Source: Spongospora subterranea (Eukaryota > Endomyxa > Phytomyxea > Plasmodiophorida > Plasmodiophoridae). Taken from it: a stretch of DNA of 11,843 nt. Position 1 is the first letter of the stretch. Each line of letters begins with the position of its first letter. The DNA lies in the NCBI GenBank assembly GCA_900404475.1, contig OUQQ01000631.1, positions 1 through 11,843 on the forward strand, written 5' to 3'. Position numbers and translations under genes: made by a program. Under the pieces are notes generated by a model. It was given only the letters and a program-made list of their open reading frames with translations, was not told the origin of the DNA and searched no databases. Positions 1 to 7,723 of the stretch are shown here, one piece after another.

Positions 1-51
1 AACGGTTAAAGAGAGGTTGTTTATCAATAAACGTCAAATCAGAGTGCTCCA

Positions 52-705
52 TTAGTCCGCACGGTATATTGCAGCTTGAGGACGGTACATCGCCCCTTCG
101 GGATAGAGGTCCTTAAAAGCTTCTGCGAATTTATCTTTTTTTAACAACAAAGTCCTTAAGAAAGCGGGGATATCTTTCTACGAGCCATGGTGTTTGGCCT
201 TTTCTGGACTTTTCAGTTGTACAAGGAATACACAATAATCACACACCGATACGTTCTGTCGGTCTGTGATACTTATTCCAGAAAACTGATTTAGGACTAG
301 AAATGTTGTAGAGAAACTTCATATATTTACGGCCGGTCGTTGCAATGATGTTTTTGATGAACCAGTTGTCGATTATTCGGCGACTGTCAGTTGATGATCT
401 GCATTGACACTCCCACTTGTCGAACGGAACAGGCCTCGCTGAGCACGTTGCTGAACACGTCGTCGATGGCTTAGTATCAGCACCTTAATCTCGACGATCA
501 AAGTCAACATTGAAAACGCCAAGGCGGTGTACACCAATACCGCTGAAATCCACTTCTGTTCCGGCTTCTCCTCAATCATGATCATCAATCCCGTGACCAT
601 CAAAAACGAACCAATCAAACACAGCAGAAAAACCAGTTCTTTTAACCGTTGGAGATGCTTAAATTGGTACTCCATTGTGAACCTGGGTCGGCGCCGCATT
701 CTCAT
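52..705 (-). CDS. Small two-helix membrane protein, unknown function, 4 exons
   Basis: I do not recognise this protein. Proposed CDS: complement(join(52..177,245..285,331..383,431..705)), 164 residues, in frame across three GT-AG introns of 67, 45 and 47 bp. Exon 1 encodes two hydrophobic stretches, about residues 21-44 (LKELVFLLCLIGSF...) and 52-76 (WISAVLVYTALAFSMLTLIV...), joined by a short acidic loop. A basic stretch (SHRRRVQQRAQRG) follows. The remaining exons give a soluble, charged tail ending KDLYPEGAMYRPQAAIYRAD. The start is uncertain: in-frame ATGs lie at 765, 756, 705, 699 and 675. I chose 705 because it begins an arginine-rich segment before the first helix. Splice sites are inferred from frame, GT/AG dinucleotides and intron size. 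The 45-bp intron is a multiple of three without a stop, so it could be retained. Upstream exons beyond the adjoining transposon cannot be excluded. Confidence 0.5.
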
Positions 706-786
706 ACCTCCTTCTGCGGCCGATCTTTCACCGACAAGTCGACAACGTATTACCATAGGCCCCATTTAGATGATGCCACGAGATAA

Positions 787-818
787 GGGATTTTGCAAAA
801 TGTCTGTTTTCAAAATCT
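787..818 (+). repeat. Left terminal inverted repeat of the Harbinger-like element
   Basis: GGGA is followed by the palindrome TTTTGCAAAA (791-800), then TGTCTG and TTTTCAAAAT. Its reverse complement matches the end at 2703-2730 (TTTTGCAAAAT, GTCT, then TTTT[G]CAAAAT) with small indels. The left end lies 22 bp upstream of the first possible ATG of the small membrane-protein gene, so the element abuts that gene's promoter region. Confidence 0.55.
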
Positions 819-1039
819 GTTGAGGTCTCGTCACTTATGACGCGGGACACGGTCCGGATGGCGCCAGAGAAGCTTCTGTGCGGAGAGAATGTAGAGAAGT
901 GCGTTGGCGTCAAAAGTCCTCAGTGATTCTTGGTGTACACTGTAGGTCGAAACGATGGGCAATCACAGACCTGGGCCAGTCTTACACCTGCCAATTCAGT
1001 AGCACGCGCTAAATAGACGGTGGAAAAGCAACAACGTCT

Positions 1040-2390
1040 AATGGAGCTCGTGGGGGATGAGGTTTCTATTAGGACTATCTCAAACACGTTCTCAACGGGA
1101 CAGGTTGCCAAGGGCGGTCAATCCGAAAACGGATACAAGAAGGCCTGATACCTCGGCATCCAATAAGGGTTTGCCATCCCAAAGGCTCTTGCGGTTGAGC
1201 GTGACGCAGGTTGAAAAGATCTTCCGCGTTCTTCGGCCTGTTGACCATCGTGAGATCGATCAGACCCATTGCAGATAATAATGATATACTTTCCGTTTCC
1301 TTGTCCCCATTCTTTTGAGATGATATCGTACACCCCGGAAAGGTGTCAGACAATCCTTGAATAGCATAACCGGCGTCGTAAAGATAGTTTTCCCATGTGG
1401 GATAACGAAAAATTCCAATCTGACACTCTCGAAAACAGTACAATCTGCGGCGGATCCCTTCCTTCGGGGAGAACATACAAACAATACACAACCCGTCCAC
1501 AGAGACGCTTTCTCCTTTCTAGAGGTGCTGGGCTACGTCGGTCCGATACAGACCTTACTGATTTGTGTGGTCATCGAAACTATATTAGAGAATCCAATTC
1601 ACTACTAAAGCACGCAGGAACATTCGCCACCAGCACCCTGGATCTGCCTCCAGCAACATGGATCGCGTCTACCTTCAGACGTGAACTCTGGCGTCCCACC
1701 AAGACAAGCGAGATCAAATATCGCACTGGAATACGCATGCAGTGGATCGATGGAACTATTCCTGTGTGATATTTGATCTCGCTGTGTGTTCCGTCCAAAC
1801 ACGCCAATACAGTCCTTGAAATACGGGAAGAATTTCCTGTCTCTAATCGCTTCTGGTGGAGCTATGCCAGACGGCAGGGTGGCGTAATGGCCAGCCCATG
1901 GTCACTTAAGAGCGTCGACAATAGCGGTGACGTAACTTGACAACGAGTCAGTATTGTCATGACATTGCGACCAACAAAGTCTTTCACCTTCCTGATCGTT
2001 TCTCTTAAGTGTTGAAACCGTTGTTGGGCACTTCGGTTGGATGCATTCTGGCCGACGACATACAAGAAAATTGCCAATTGCTCTTCCGTGCTGACACCAC
2101 GTGAAGGGTATTAATCCTCCACTTTCCACGATCGCACAAGGCAAAGAACGTAGCACGAGTCATTCGGAAGAACTCCAAAAAAACCGGCGCTCGTTGGTGG
2201 AAAATGGCAACAGTACAGTTCTTGCATGTATAGATGGCCCGTCTTCATTGAGGTCCGACATGGCTCTTTCCACACATTCTGTATTGCATACCATACCGAC
2301 CGTTAAAACACCAATATCGTTGACAGAATCGTCGTCGCAATCGAAGAACAACAAGACGTGTTTATATGCACCGTATCCCCAATCTCCCTT
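1040..2390 (-). pseudogene. PIF/Harbinger transposase (DDE) pseudogene
   Basis: Landmarks of Harbinger-type DDE transposases occur in the right order on the minus strand but in shifting frames. An N-terminal helix FRMTRATFFALCDRG lies at about 2169-2106. VSTEEQ is followed by LAIFLYVVGQNASNR (2077-2033) and RFQHLRETI. PPEAIRDRKFFPYFKDCIG spans 1859-1803, then DGTH (1795-1784) carries the first catalytic Asp. GSAADCTVF (1457-1431) carries the second. YLYDAGYA (1386-1363), LTPFRGVRYHL (1349-1317) and FNLRHAQ (1215-1195) follow. The last Asp/Glu block, normally RNVIERxFGxLKxRF, is not recognisable. At least four frameshifts are needed (for example between CIG and DGTH), and an inverted repeat disrupts the segment after DGTH. 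An acidic segment (about 2354-2220, FFDCDDDSVND...) may be the N terminus. In the family this enzyme excises and reinserts the element; here it cannot be functional. Confidence 0.8.
1707..1783. repeat. 27-bp inverted repeat with 23-bp loop (hairpin)
   Basis: Arm 1707-1733 (AGCGAGATCAAATATCGCAC...) is the reverse complement of arm 1757-1783 at 25 of 27 positions. The loop is 1734-1756. The repeat lies just after the DGTH motif of the transposase relic, where the family normally has a single-copy coding segment, so one arm is probably an inverted copy of the other. The repeat does not extend past either end. Confidence 0.85.
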
Positions 2391-2470
2391 TGTGAACTTT
2401 TAATTTCCCGCCGGAATATATAGGTCAACGCTCAAAATTGTATTTTGCAAAATAGACAATTTTGCAAAAC
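2213..2470 (+). repeat. First copy of ~258-bp direct duplication
   Basis: Runs from GTACAGTTCTTGCATG to TTTTGCAAAAC and matches 2472-2730 base for base except for one extra T in a T-run of the second copy. A single n at 2471 separates the copies. The sequence left of this copy continues the transposase, and the sequence right of the second copy continues outward, as expected if two contigs overlapping by 258 bp were abutted. Confidence 0.95.
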
Positions 2471-2471
2471 N

Positions 2472-2730
2472 GTACAGTTCTTGCATGTATAGATGGCCCG
2501 TCTTCATTGAGGTCCGACATGGCTCTTTCCACACATTCTGTATTGCATACCATACCGACCGTTAAAACACCAATATCGTTGACAGAATCGTCGTCGCAAT
2601 CGAAGAACAACAAGACGTGTTTATATGCACCGTATCCCCAATCTCCCTTTGTGAACTTTTTAATTTCCCGCCGGAATATATAGGTCAACGCTCAAAATTG
2701 TATTTTGCAAAATAGACAATTTTGCAAAAC
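2472..2730 (+). repeat. Second copy of ~258-bp direct duplication
   Basis: Near-identical to 2213-2470 (one-base length difference in a homopolymer). It carries the same transposase N-terminal fragment and the same right-end TTTTGCAAAA palindromes. It should probably be merged with the first copy when reading gene structure. Confidence 0.95.
2703..2730 (-). repeat. Right terminal inverted repeat of the Harbinger-like element
   Basis: Two TTTTGCAAAA palindromes (2703-2712 and 2720-2729) are separated by TAGACAA. On the minus strand this reads TTTTGCAAAATTGTCTATTT, mirroring the left end. An identical copy at 2443-2470 belongs to the duplicated contig end. A further TTTTGCAAAA at 2761-2770 suggests that subterminal copies extend beyond this point. 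Confidence 0.5.
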
Positions 2731-3546
2731 ACGTTCCCAAACGCGTCCGCGTAAATTTTATTTTGCAAAATCGGAATGACCTTATTGTTATTGCACAATT
2801 GCGCCATAACCTGTTTCTGTCTGTCCTGCGGCTGGAACGGCTTTTGATTTCAGGTTCAACGTTTAAACAACAGCCACGTTCTGCCACGAGGCTCGTGGGG
2901 ATGGCTGCTTTTAACCGAAAATACAGAACAGTAATTACGTCGATGTATTGCCGGTCCAGGATAAACAAATTCGCCAACGGTGCCGTGTAATATCGGTTCC
3001 GTCGTTGAAAAGTTCGAGCAGTGTGAACCACAGAGTACTGAACTTTGCACTGCACCTGGTGCAGAATTGATATCGATCATCTGCGGTCAAGGAAAGGACA
3101 TTGATTTGTTTGTCGAAATGAAAATGTGGAAAAGGACGGTCCTTATAAGGATCCTGATGGAACAGCACGTTGATTGGATGAAGAAAGCTGTTCTGGCCAA
3201 ACACGGCCGTCGCACCGCTTGTTCAACGGCGTCGATTGCCAGTATGATCGTTGGGCGGATACAAAACCCGTCCCGCTCGAACTGTGGATTATTACACGAT
3301 TGATTTTATAACGATGGGAAGAAGATGAAAACAAGTCCAAACGGTATTATCCCACAACTATTCCTGAACTTTACTCGATCTTGTAGTAAAATAGGTCCCG
3401 ACGTTCGAATAGGACCCGATTATTATTGGACCGGCAGAACTCAATCCCGACCAGCAGACGACCAGGTTGTCGGTGGTCGGTTCATTTGAAAATATCGATT
3501 CCTTGATTGCAAATAACAAATTCTCACAAGTCGTTGACGCAAATAA
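2731..3546. other. Unassigned stretch, no convincing gene
   Basis: Several overlapping open frames exist on both strands. The longest are 2980-3303 plus (107 codons, from an ATG, with a helical charged centre ending KKAVLAKHGRR) and 2660-3055 minus. None matches a family I know, and none could be extended through plausible short introns. On the minus strand the fragment INVLFHQDPYKDRPFPHFHF (about 3174-3115) looks protein-like but is isolated. This could be an unrecognised or decayed gene, or more transposon-derived sequence. Small local palindromes occur, such as GGTCC/GGACC around 3394-3415 and CCGACC/GGTCGG at 3447-3480. Confidence 0.4.
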
Positions 3547-3965
3547 AAGGGTATTAGTGAACAGGTCGTTTTCGAATCAAAACACGAATTGGAATTTTGT
3601 AGTTCTCTTTAGACGCCCTTTGGCAGAGGAAGAGCAGACAGGGTCCAGGCAGCAGTTGCAATCGTCATCCATCGTGGCGGGCCATGTGCCACGAACCCCC
3701 AGGCAGTGGTCGTGGCGCCATCCGGCCATGCCAGCCAGTGAGTGTGTGTGTGTGACCCAGGTGTTGGTCACAGCTGCACTGTCAGACGACACACACACAG
3801 ACCAGCCCGTCCCCTGATCGCTTCTGGATTCACAGCATCCGATTTGGACCTCGGCAGTTCTCGAAAATCCAGGGTCATTTTGGAGAAGCCAATTGGCGAA
3901 GCGATTCCGGAGCGTGTTTTTTGGCCTAAAACCACGGGCCGTTAACGGGGTTCGCTGAGGTTGAT
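3547..3965 (+). repeat. First copy of ~420-bp direct duplication
   Basis: Runs from AAGGGTATTAGTGAACAGG to GGGGTTCGCTGAGGTTGAT and recurs at 3967-4386 after a single n at 3966. I see four differences: two substitutions near 3636, one C/T and one inserted G near 3812. No gene is evident in it. Open frames on both strands are low-complexity (Cys/Thr/His/Val runs from GT/AC repeats). Confidence 0.95.
3739..3802. repeat. GT/AC microsatellite pair with internal hairpin
   Basis: A (GT)n run (3742-3754) and an (AC)n run (about 3788-3799) face each other. Between them is the perfect hairpin GTGACC/GGTCAC (3752-3757 with 3766-3771, 8-base loop). The same structure recurs in the second copy at about 4162-4222. 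The whole could fold as a long imperfect stem. No function can be assigned. Confidence 0.6.
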
Positions 3966-3966
3966 N

Positions 3967-4386
3967 AAGGGTATTAGTGAACAGGTCGTTTTCGAATCAA
4001 AACACGAATTGGAATTTTGTAGTTCTCTTTAGACGCCCTTTGGCAGAGGAAGAGCATTCAGGGTCCAGGCAGCAGTTGCAATCGTCATCCATCGTGGCGG
4101 GCCATGTGCCACGAACCCCCAGGCAGTGGTCGTGGCGCCATCCGGCCATGCCAGCCAGTGAGTGTGTGTGTGTGACCCAGGTGTTGGTCACAGCTGCACT
4201 GTCAGACGACACACACACAGACCAGCCCGTTCCCTGGATCGCTTCTGGATTCACAGCATCCGATTTGGACCTCGGCAGTTCTCGAAAATCCAGGGTCATT
4301 TTGGAGAAGCCAATTGGCGAAGCGATTCCGGAGCGTGTTTTTTGGCCTAAAACCACGGGCCGTTAACGGGGTTCGCTGAGGTTGAT
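3967..4386 (+). repeat. Second copy of ~420-bp direct duplication
   Basis: About 99% identical to 3547-3965. It ends 53 bp before the SNARE start codon, so the upstream region of that gene is real sequence, but its duplication is doubtful. The few differences fit two alleles or consensus errors at contig ends. Confidence 0.95.
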
Positions 4387-4439
4387 CGGACCCCGAAAAA
4401 CGCCCCAGCGAGAGTTCACTGATTGGGACCCTGTTGTAG

Positions 4440-5331
4440 ATGACGGAACTAAATATGAGGCACAAAGAGCTGCAGGATAACCTGTCTAGTATTAGAGAGG
4501 AGCTCGATAAGGTCTCGGCCATCAAGAAACCCGATCAGAAAACCAAGGTCGCTAGCTCCATGTGTTGTTGTTGTTGCTGTTGTTTGTTCTGGCACAATTG
4601 CTGTTGGGGTGGGTTTTGATGCGATTGTCAGGTTCTGAACGAGCTGGAGGAGAGGGTGGGACGGGTGAGACGGGACATGAAGATGGTCGAGATGGAGGTT
4701 CGTGTATTGGATACCGACGCACGAGCCATCTGGAAAGGGCGTCTGAAGAACGAGATCGGGTCGCTGAAAGACGTTGCCAGGTTGGTTCGTTCGTCGCTCC
4801 GCGCCGACCAATCTTGCGGCAACATCGCTGATCCTGAAAACGGCGAAGGGATCTGGAATGGGCGAGAAGCGCAGAGGGTGTGAAACCCGCCGACGACGCC
4901 ATCGATCCGAGCCAGATGAACGAAGCGAATATGATCGATTATGGGAACAAGCTCATGTCGGAGACGACCGAGTCGGCCGACACCACCATCAGGATATTGG
5001 ACGAAACCAAACAGGTTCGTTGATGGGGTTTCTCGGTCAACCCAACGACGACGACAGCCTGACCGCGGGTTAGGTCGGGATCGAGACGGCCGCGAAGCTG
5101 AAGGCGCAGACCGAGCAGCTGAACCGCGTTCACGATCAGGCGTTCGAGATCGACGACACGCTGACCAGGGCCACGTTCATCGTCCGGCGGATGCTGAGGA
5201 GGACGGCGACCGATAAGTACATCTGGTGTATGAGCCTGACCATCCTGATCGCCGTCATCTTCATCATCGTTTATAAGATTATGAGGGGCGACAACGTTCA
5301 GGTCGACACGTCCGATCAATGGCATAAATGA
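4440..5331 (+). CDS. NPSN: NPSN-like Qb-SNARE, 4 exons
   Basis: Tail-anchored SNARE driving membrane fusion. CDS: join(4440..4547,4632..4780,4849..5014,5074..5331), 226 residues; introns of 84, 68 and 59 bp keep the frame. Residues 1 to about 110 are charged, helical sequence resembling an N-terminal regulatory three-helix bundle. The SNARE motif spans about 130-190, centred on VGIETAAKLKAQTEQL (142-157); Q153 is the expected zero-layer glutamine. ATDKYI precedes one transmembrane helix (about 191-209), and a short luminal tail ends in a Lys. ETAAxLKAQTEQ plus ATDK-TM is the signature of novel plant SNAREs (NPSN), closer than Vti1, which has a GQREQ-type centre. An in-frame TAG directly precedes the ATG, supporting this start. 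In plants NPSN11 acts in plasma-membrane/cell-plate fusion with Qa- and Qc-SNAREs; the role here is unknown. Vti1 is the main alternative. Confidence 0.85.
4563..4588 (+). repeat. TTG-rich trinucleotide run inside SNARE intron 1
   Basis: Imperfect (TTG)n within the 84-bp first intron (4548-4631). Read through, it would encode a Cys run followed by two stops, which confirms that it is intronic. Confidence 0.7.
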
Positions 5332-5456
5332 ATACAGGAACCACAACCCGAAACACACCCCGTTGACGATTGTCGCAGCAGTTAATGACGACGACGATTT
5401 TTTTTTTATCAAAATGGCGATCGCGATACGCGCGATCACGTTTTTGTGGTTGTTGA

Positions 5457-6154
5457 TCAACGATCGTGGGTCTGATACCATCTCACGATTCCGTCGTGGT
5501 GGAACACCTGATCGTAGACCGCCGTGATGTTCTTGTACTTGTCCGTTATGTCGCTGGGAATCCCCTCCAATTGCCCTAAACACGATCTCAGTTTCAGCCA
5601 GCGCGACACGCCCGGTTGGCAGAACAAAAAATCACGCAAAATGGCGCACCGGTTTTGAACCAATGAACGATGTTGTACAGGGCGATATCGGCGATCGAGT
5701 ATTGCACATCGACGCAATAGCCCGTCTGCTCTCTACAGATCTTGCTCTCGATCCCGTTCAGGAAGCGGGGCAGCACCTCGCGCGTCAATCGCGCCCGTTC
5801 CGCCAGCATGCGGCTCTGGTCGTCAATGTGGATCGTGGGTTTGATCGCGTAAATCATGTCGTCGATCGCGCCGATGATCTCGTCGACCCGCAGTGCCGGC
5901 TTGGCCGCCGTCGACAGTAGCCCACCGATGTGCCCGATATATCTCAGGATGGCGTTCGCTTGCGAGTAGACCATCCCGTCCACCTCCATTGTTGGCAGTG
6001 CCTGGAACGGCGTCTTGAGCTTCATCTGTTCCCACTGTTCCGGCCCGACGCGAACGTCGTCGAACGGAATCCCGGACACGATGAACGCCAACCGGATCGT
6101 CTCGGCACGATCGACCTTGTCGAAATACGTGAACTTAATCGATGGATACTGCAT
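5457..6154 (-). CDS. Glutathione S-transferase, sigma-like, 2 exons
   Basis: Cytosolic GST that conjugates glutathione to electrophiles. CDS: complement(join(5457..5575,5650..6154)), 207 residues, the usual family size. The thioredoxin-like N-terminal domain (about 1-80) has the catalytic-type Tyr in FTYFDKVDRAETIRL (Y10), a cis-Pro in QALPTMEVDG (P54) and the glutathione-binding SQANAILRYIG (64-74). The all-helical C-terminal domain contains SIADIALYNIVHWF. After the 74-bp intron comes KTGQLEGIPSDITDKYKNI, matching the 'SGxLDGIPxDLVDxY' tail seen in many protist and microbial GSTs. Without splicing the protein appears to end in a frameshift; the phase-1 intron resolves this. M at 6154 is the family-typical start; an in-frame ATG at 6241 would add 29 residues. 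It is convergent with the SNARE gene, 125 bp apart. Confidence 0.9.
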
Positions 6155-6317
6155 GATTCGTTGAAAATTGGCCCTTTTCCCGATCGGAGCGGAGCCGCAG
6201 TGGAAAGAAAAACATCCGATGAATCGGATAAATCTGAACAATTGATTGGTGTTGGAGTGAAAACTTGATTGGCGTTGGGTTCCCTATACGACAACAGCGT
6301 TTGGGATTTATGAGAAT

Positions 6318-7574
6318 TTAGGCGATCCATCGCTTCTTCCTGAAGTTCACGCGGACGTCGCCGCTGGCCGAGTAGTTGGTCATGTACGGGAGGCGGTCCA
6401 GCGACCCCATGGCGATCGCCGTCTTCATCCCGATCAGGTTGTTGATCTCCGAGGCGAGGTTGTGGCGCGACTCGAGCCGGTGCCGCCCGTGATTCAGGTG
6501 CACCGCCAAGATCGTCCCCGACGTGTCGATCACCTGGACCGAATAGTGATCGTACATGAACGATGTGAACCAGTTATCTTCACCAGAAAACACAGAAACT
6601 GTCGATCAGAAATGGCGCAAATCGTTCGCCCCGATGAAACCCCCATTTACCGAAATACACTCCGCCGATGAAAAACGGGGGAATGTCGTCCCAGTTCACA
6701 TCGATATTTCTCGTGAATATGAAATAATCCTGTTCGAACGATCTCGTTCAATCTAATGATGGAGGTCGAAACACGCGATTACCTGAGCGATGGCGCCGAA
6801 TCCGGATTTGTTCGAGGCGATTTCGAATATGTCTCGAACGGTGTCCGCCGAACGCTCCGGGTCGAAACTGATATGTTGCGGGAGGTCGAGGTTGGTTCGT
6901 TCCCCGACGGCGAACCACGATCGCCACGTCTTGGACTTCTTCCGGCTGTGCTTGGCGTATCTCAGCAGGGCGTCGAGCGTTCGGTACAGGCTCGAATCGA
7001 ACATGATGTCGCTGTTGCAATAGCCGACCAGCGGGGTCGTGGACGGGATGGCGCTGGCGATCATCCGGAACGCGTACCGATAGGTGAGCACTTCGATGTC
7101 GGAGTTGGCGTTCACCATCAACGTCATCAGACCCGCTTCGTGCGCCATGTACAGCAATGAGCAGCGTGACGACATCACGATCACGTCGATTCCGTCCAGC
7201 AGCGACCACGATTTCAAAACGAGCTGAAGATTTCTGTGGGAAACGATCAACGGACGACGACGACAATGAGGTCGCGGAGATGGGGTTTACAAAAGCGACG
7301 TTGCGTTGTCGGATAATGGCTTGGGATTGATCAGGATTGTCAAGATGGCGTTGGGTTTGGGGGACCCTTGAACATGGTCGGCAACGCAGATGGTGGAGTG
7401 GGCAGAGAGGTGGGTCGAACATGATGGACGGGACGGGAACTGGACAGGCTGATGGAGCAACGACGACGATAACCCGTTGTGAAGATGGGATACGTTCAGG
7501 TACATTGTGGTCAAACATACAGATACTGTGAAAATTGCCAGAAACAATGACCACGCTCTGCAGAGACGGTTCAT
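6318..7574 (-). CDS. Type II membrane glycosyltransferase (GT-A-like), 4 exons
   Basis: Predicted Golgi/ER enzyme transferring a sugar from a nucleotide sugar; the substrate is unknown. CDS: complement(join(6318..6598,6651..6729,6783..7233,7291..7574)), 364 residues; introns of 52, 53 and 57 bp. A signal anchor covers about residues 8-27 (WSLFLAIFTVSVCLTTMYL). After a Ser/Pro-rich stem, the catalytic domain starts at about residue 74 (AILTILINPKPL). It includes SWSLLDGIDVIV, TPLVGYCNSDIMF (N168-S-D170, the position of the family's N-x-D metal-site-like motif), WFAVGERTNLDL, DYFIFTR (from 246), GEDNWF (277-282) and VIDTSGTILAVHLNH (294-308). The last two correspond to 'GxPxWDNW...VIDxTxxVxAxHQNH' in a glycosyltransferase-like family found in algae, bacteria and some invertebrates. 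The family's GRPGWDNW is altered here to SGEDNW. The family assignment is from motif memory. Confidence 0.75.
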
Positions 7575-7694
7575 TGTTCAGATGTGTTTTTTTGTTGGTT
7601 CTAATTGGCCGAATCAGGTCAGCAGATGTACAGTACTTCTCGATCTTGTTGACGGAACTAGTCAAGCGATGATTGATAAGCGATAGACAATGGC

Positions 7695-7700
7695 TTTATT
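7695..7700 (-). promoter_or_regulatory. Candidate polyadenylation signal of DNA ligase I
   Basis: AATAAA on the minus strand, about 24 bases past the ligase stop codon and upstream of the next gene on that strand. Position and sequence fit a canonical signal. No equally clear AATAAA follows the other genes. Confidence 0.45.
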
Positions 7701-7723
7701 CCTATGTTGATTGAGTCAAAGGT

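Larger units (their letters stand above)
787..2730 (-). mobile_element. Degenerate PIF/Harbinger-type DNA transposon
   Basis: A transposase relic on the minus strand is framed by AT-rich ends that are inverted copies of each other. The left end reads GGGATTTTGCAAAATGTCTG from 787. The right end, read on the minus strand, gives TTTTGCAAAATTGTCT at 2730-2715, with GGGA a few bases further out. PIF/Harbinger elements normally duplicate a 3-bp TWA target. TAA (or ATAA) precedes the left end, but no clean matching TAA/TTA lies at the right end, so the exact borders are unsettled. Part of the right end appears twice (2213-2470 and 2472-2730) because of a probable assembly duplication; the true element is therefore about 260 bp shorter than drawn. 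The second, Myb-like ORF usual in autonomous elements was not seen. Confidence 0.7.

Noticed and set aside
2213..2730. A genuine tandem duplication or long direct repeats of a mobile element.
   Set aside because: Identity is essentially complete, and the single n plus unique continuation on both outer sides fit overlapping contigs better. A true tandem is not excluded without reads.
3394..3415. A tRNA T-arm-like string (CGTTCGAATA within GGTCC...GGACC).
   Set aside because: The loop resembles a T-loop, but the stem geometry is wrong and there is no acceptor, D or anticodon arm around it.
3467..3817. Plus-strand open frame of 116 codons as a protein-coding gene.
   Set aside because: Its second half is low-complexity translation of GT/AC repeats, the opposite strand is equally open, and its two copies end differently because of a one-base indel. 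No motif is recognisable.
4563..4588. A poly-Cys coding repeat.
   Set aside because: It lies in SNARE intron 1, and translation runs into two stops a few codons later.
5576..5649. Apparent frameshift near the GST C terminus (open frames disagree after HWFKTG).
   Set aside because: A 74-bp phase-1 GT-AG intron joins KTG to QLEGIPSD, giving a normal-length GST with the expected tail, so no frameshift is needed.
7287..7574. A separate 95-residue secreted protein.
   Set aside because: It is the first exon of the glycosyltransferase: signal anchor, stem, and the start of the catalytic domain, which continues in frame after a 57-bp intron.
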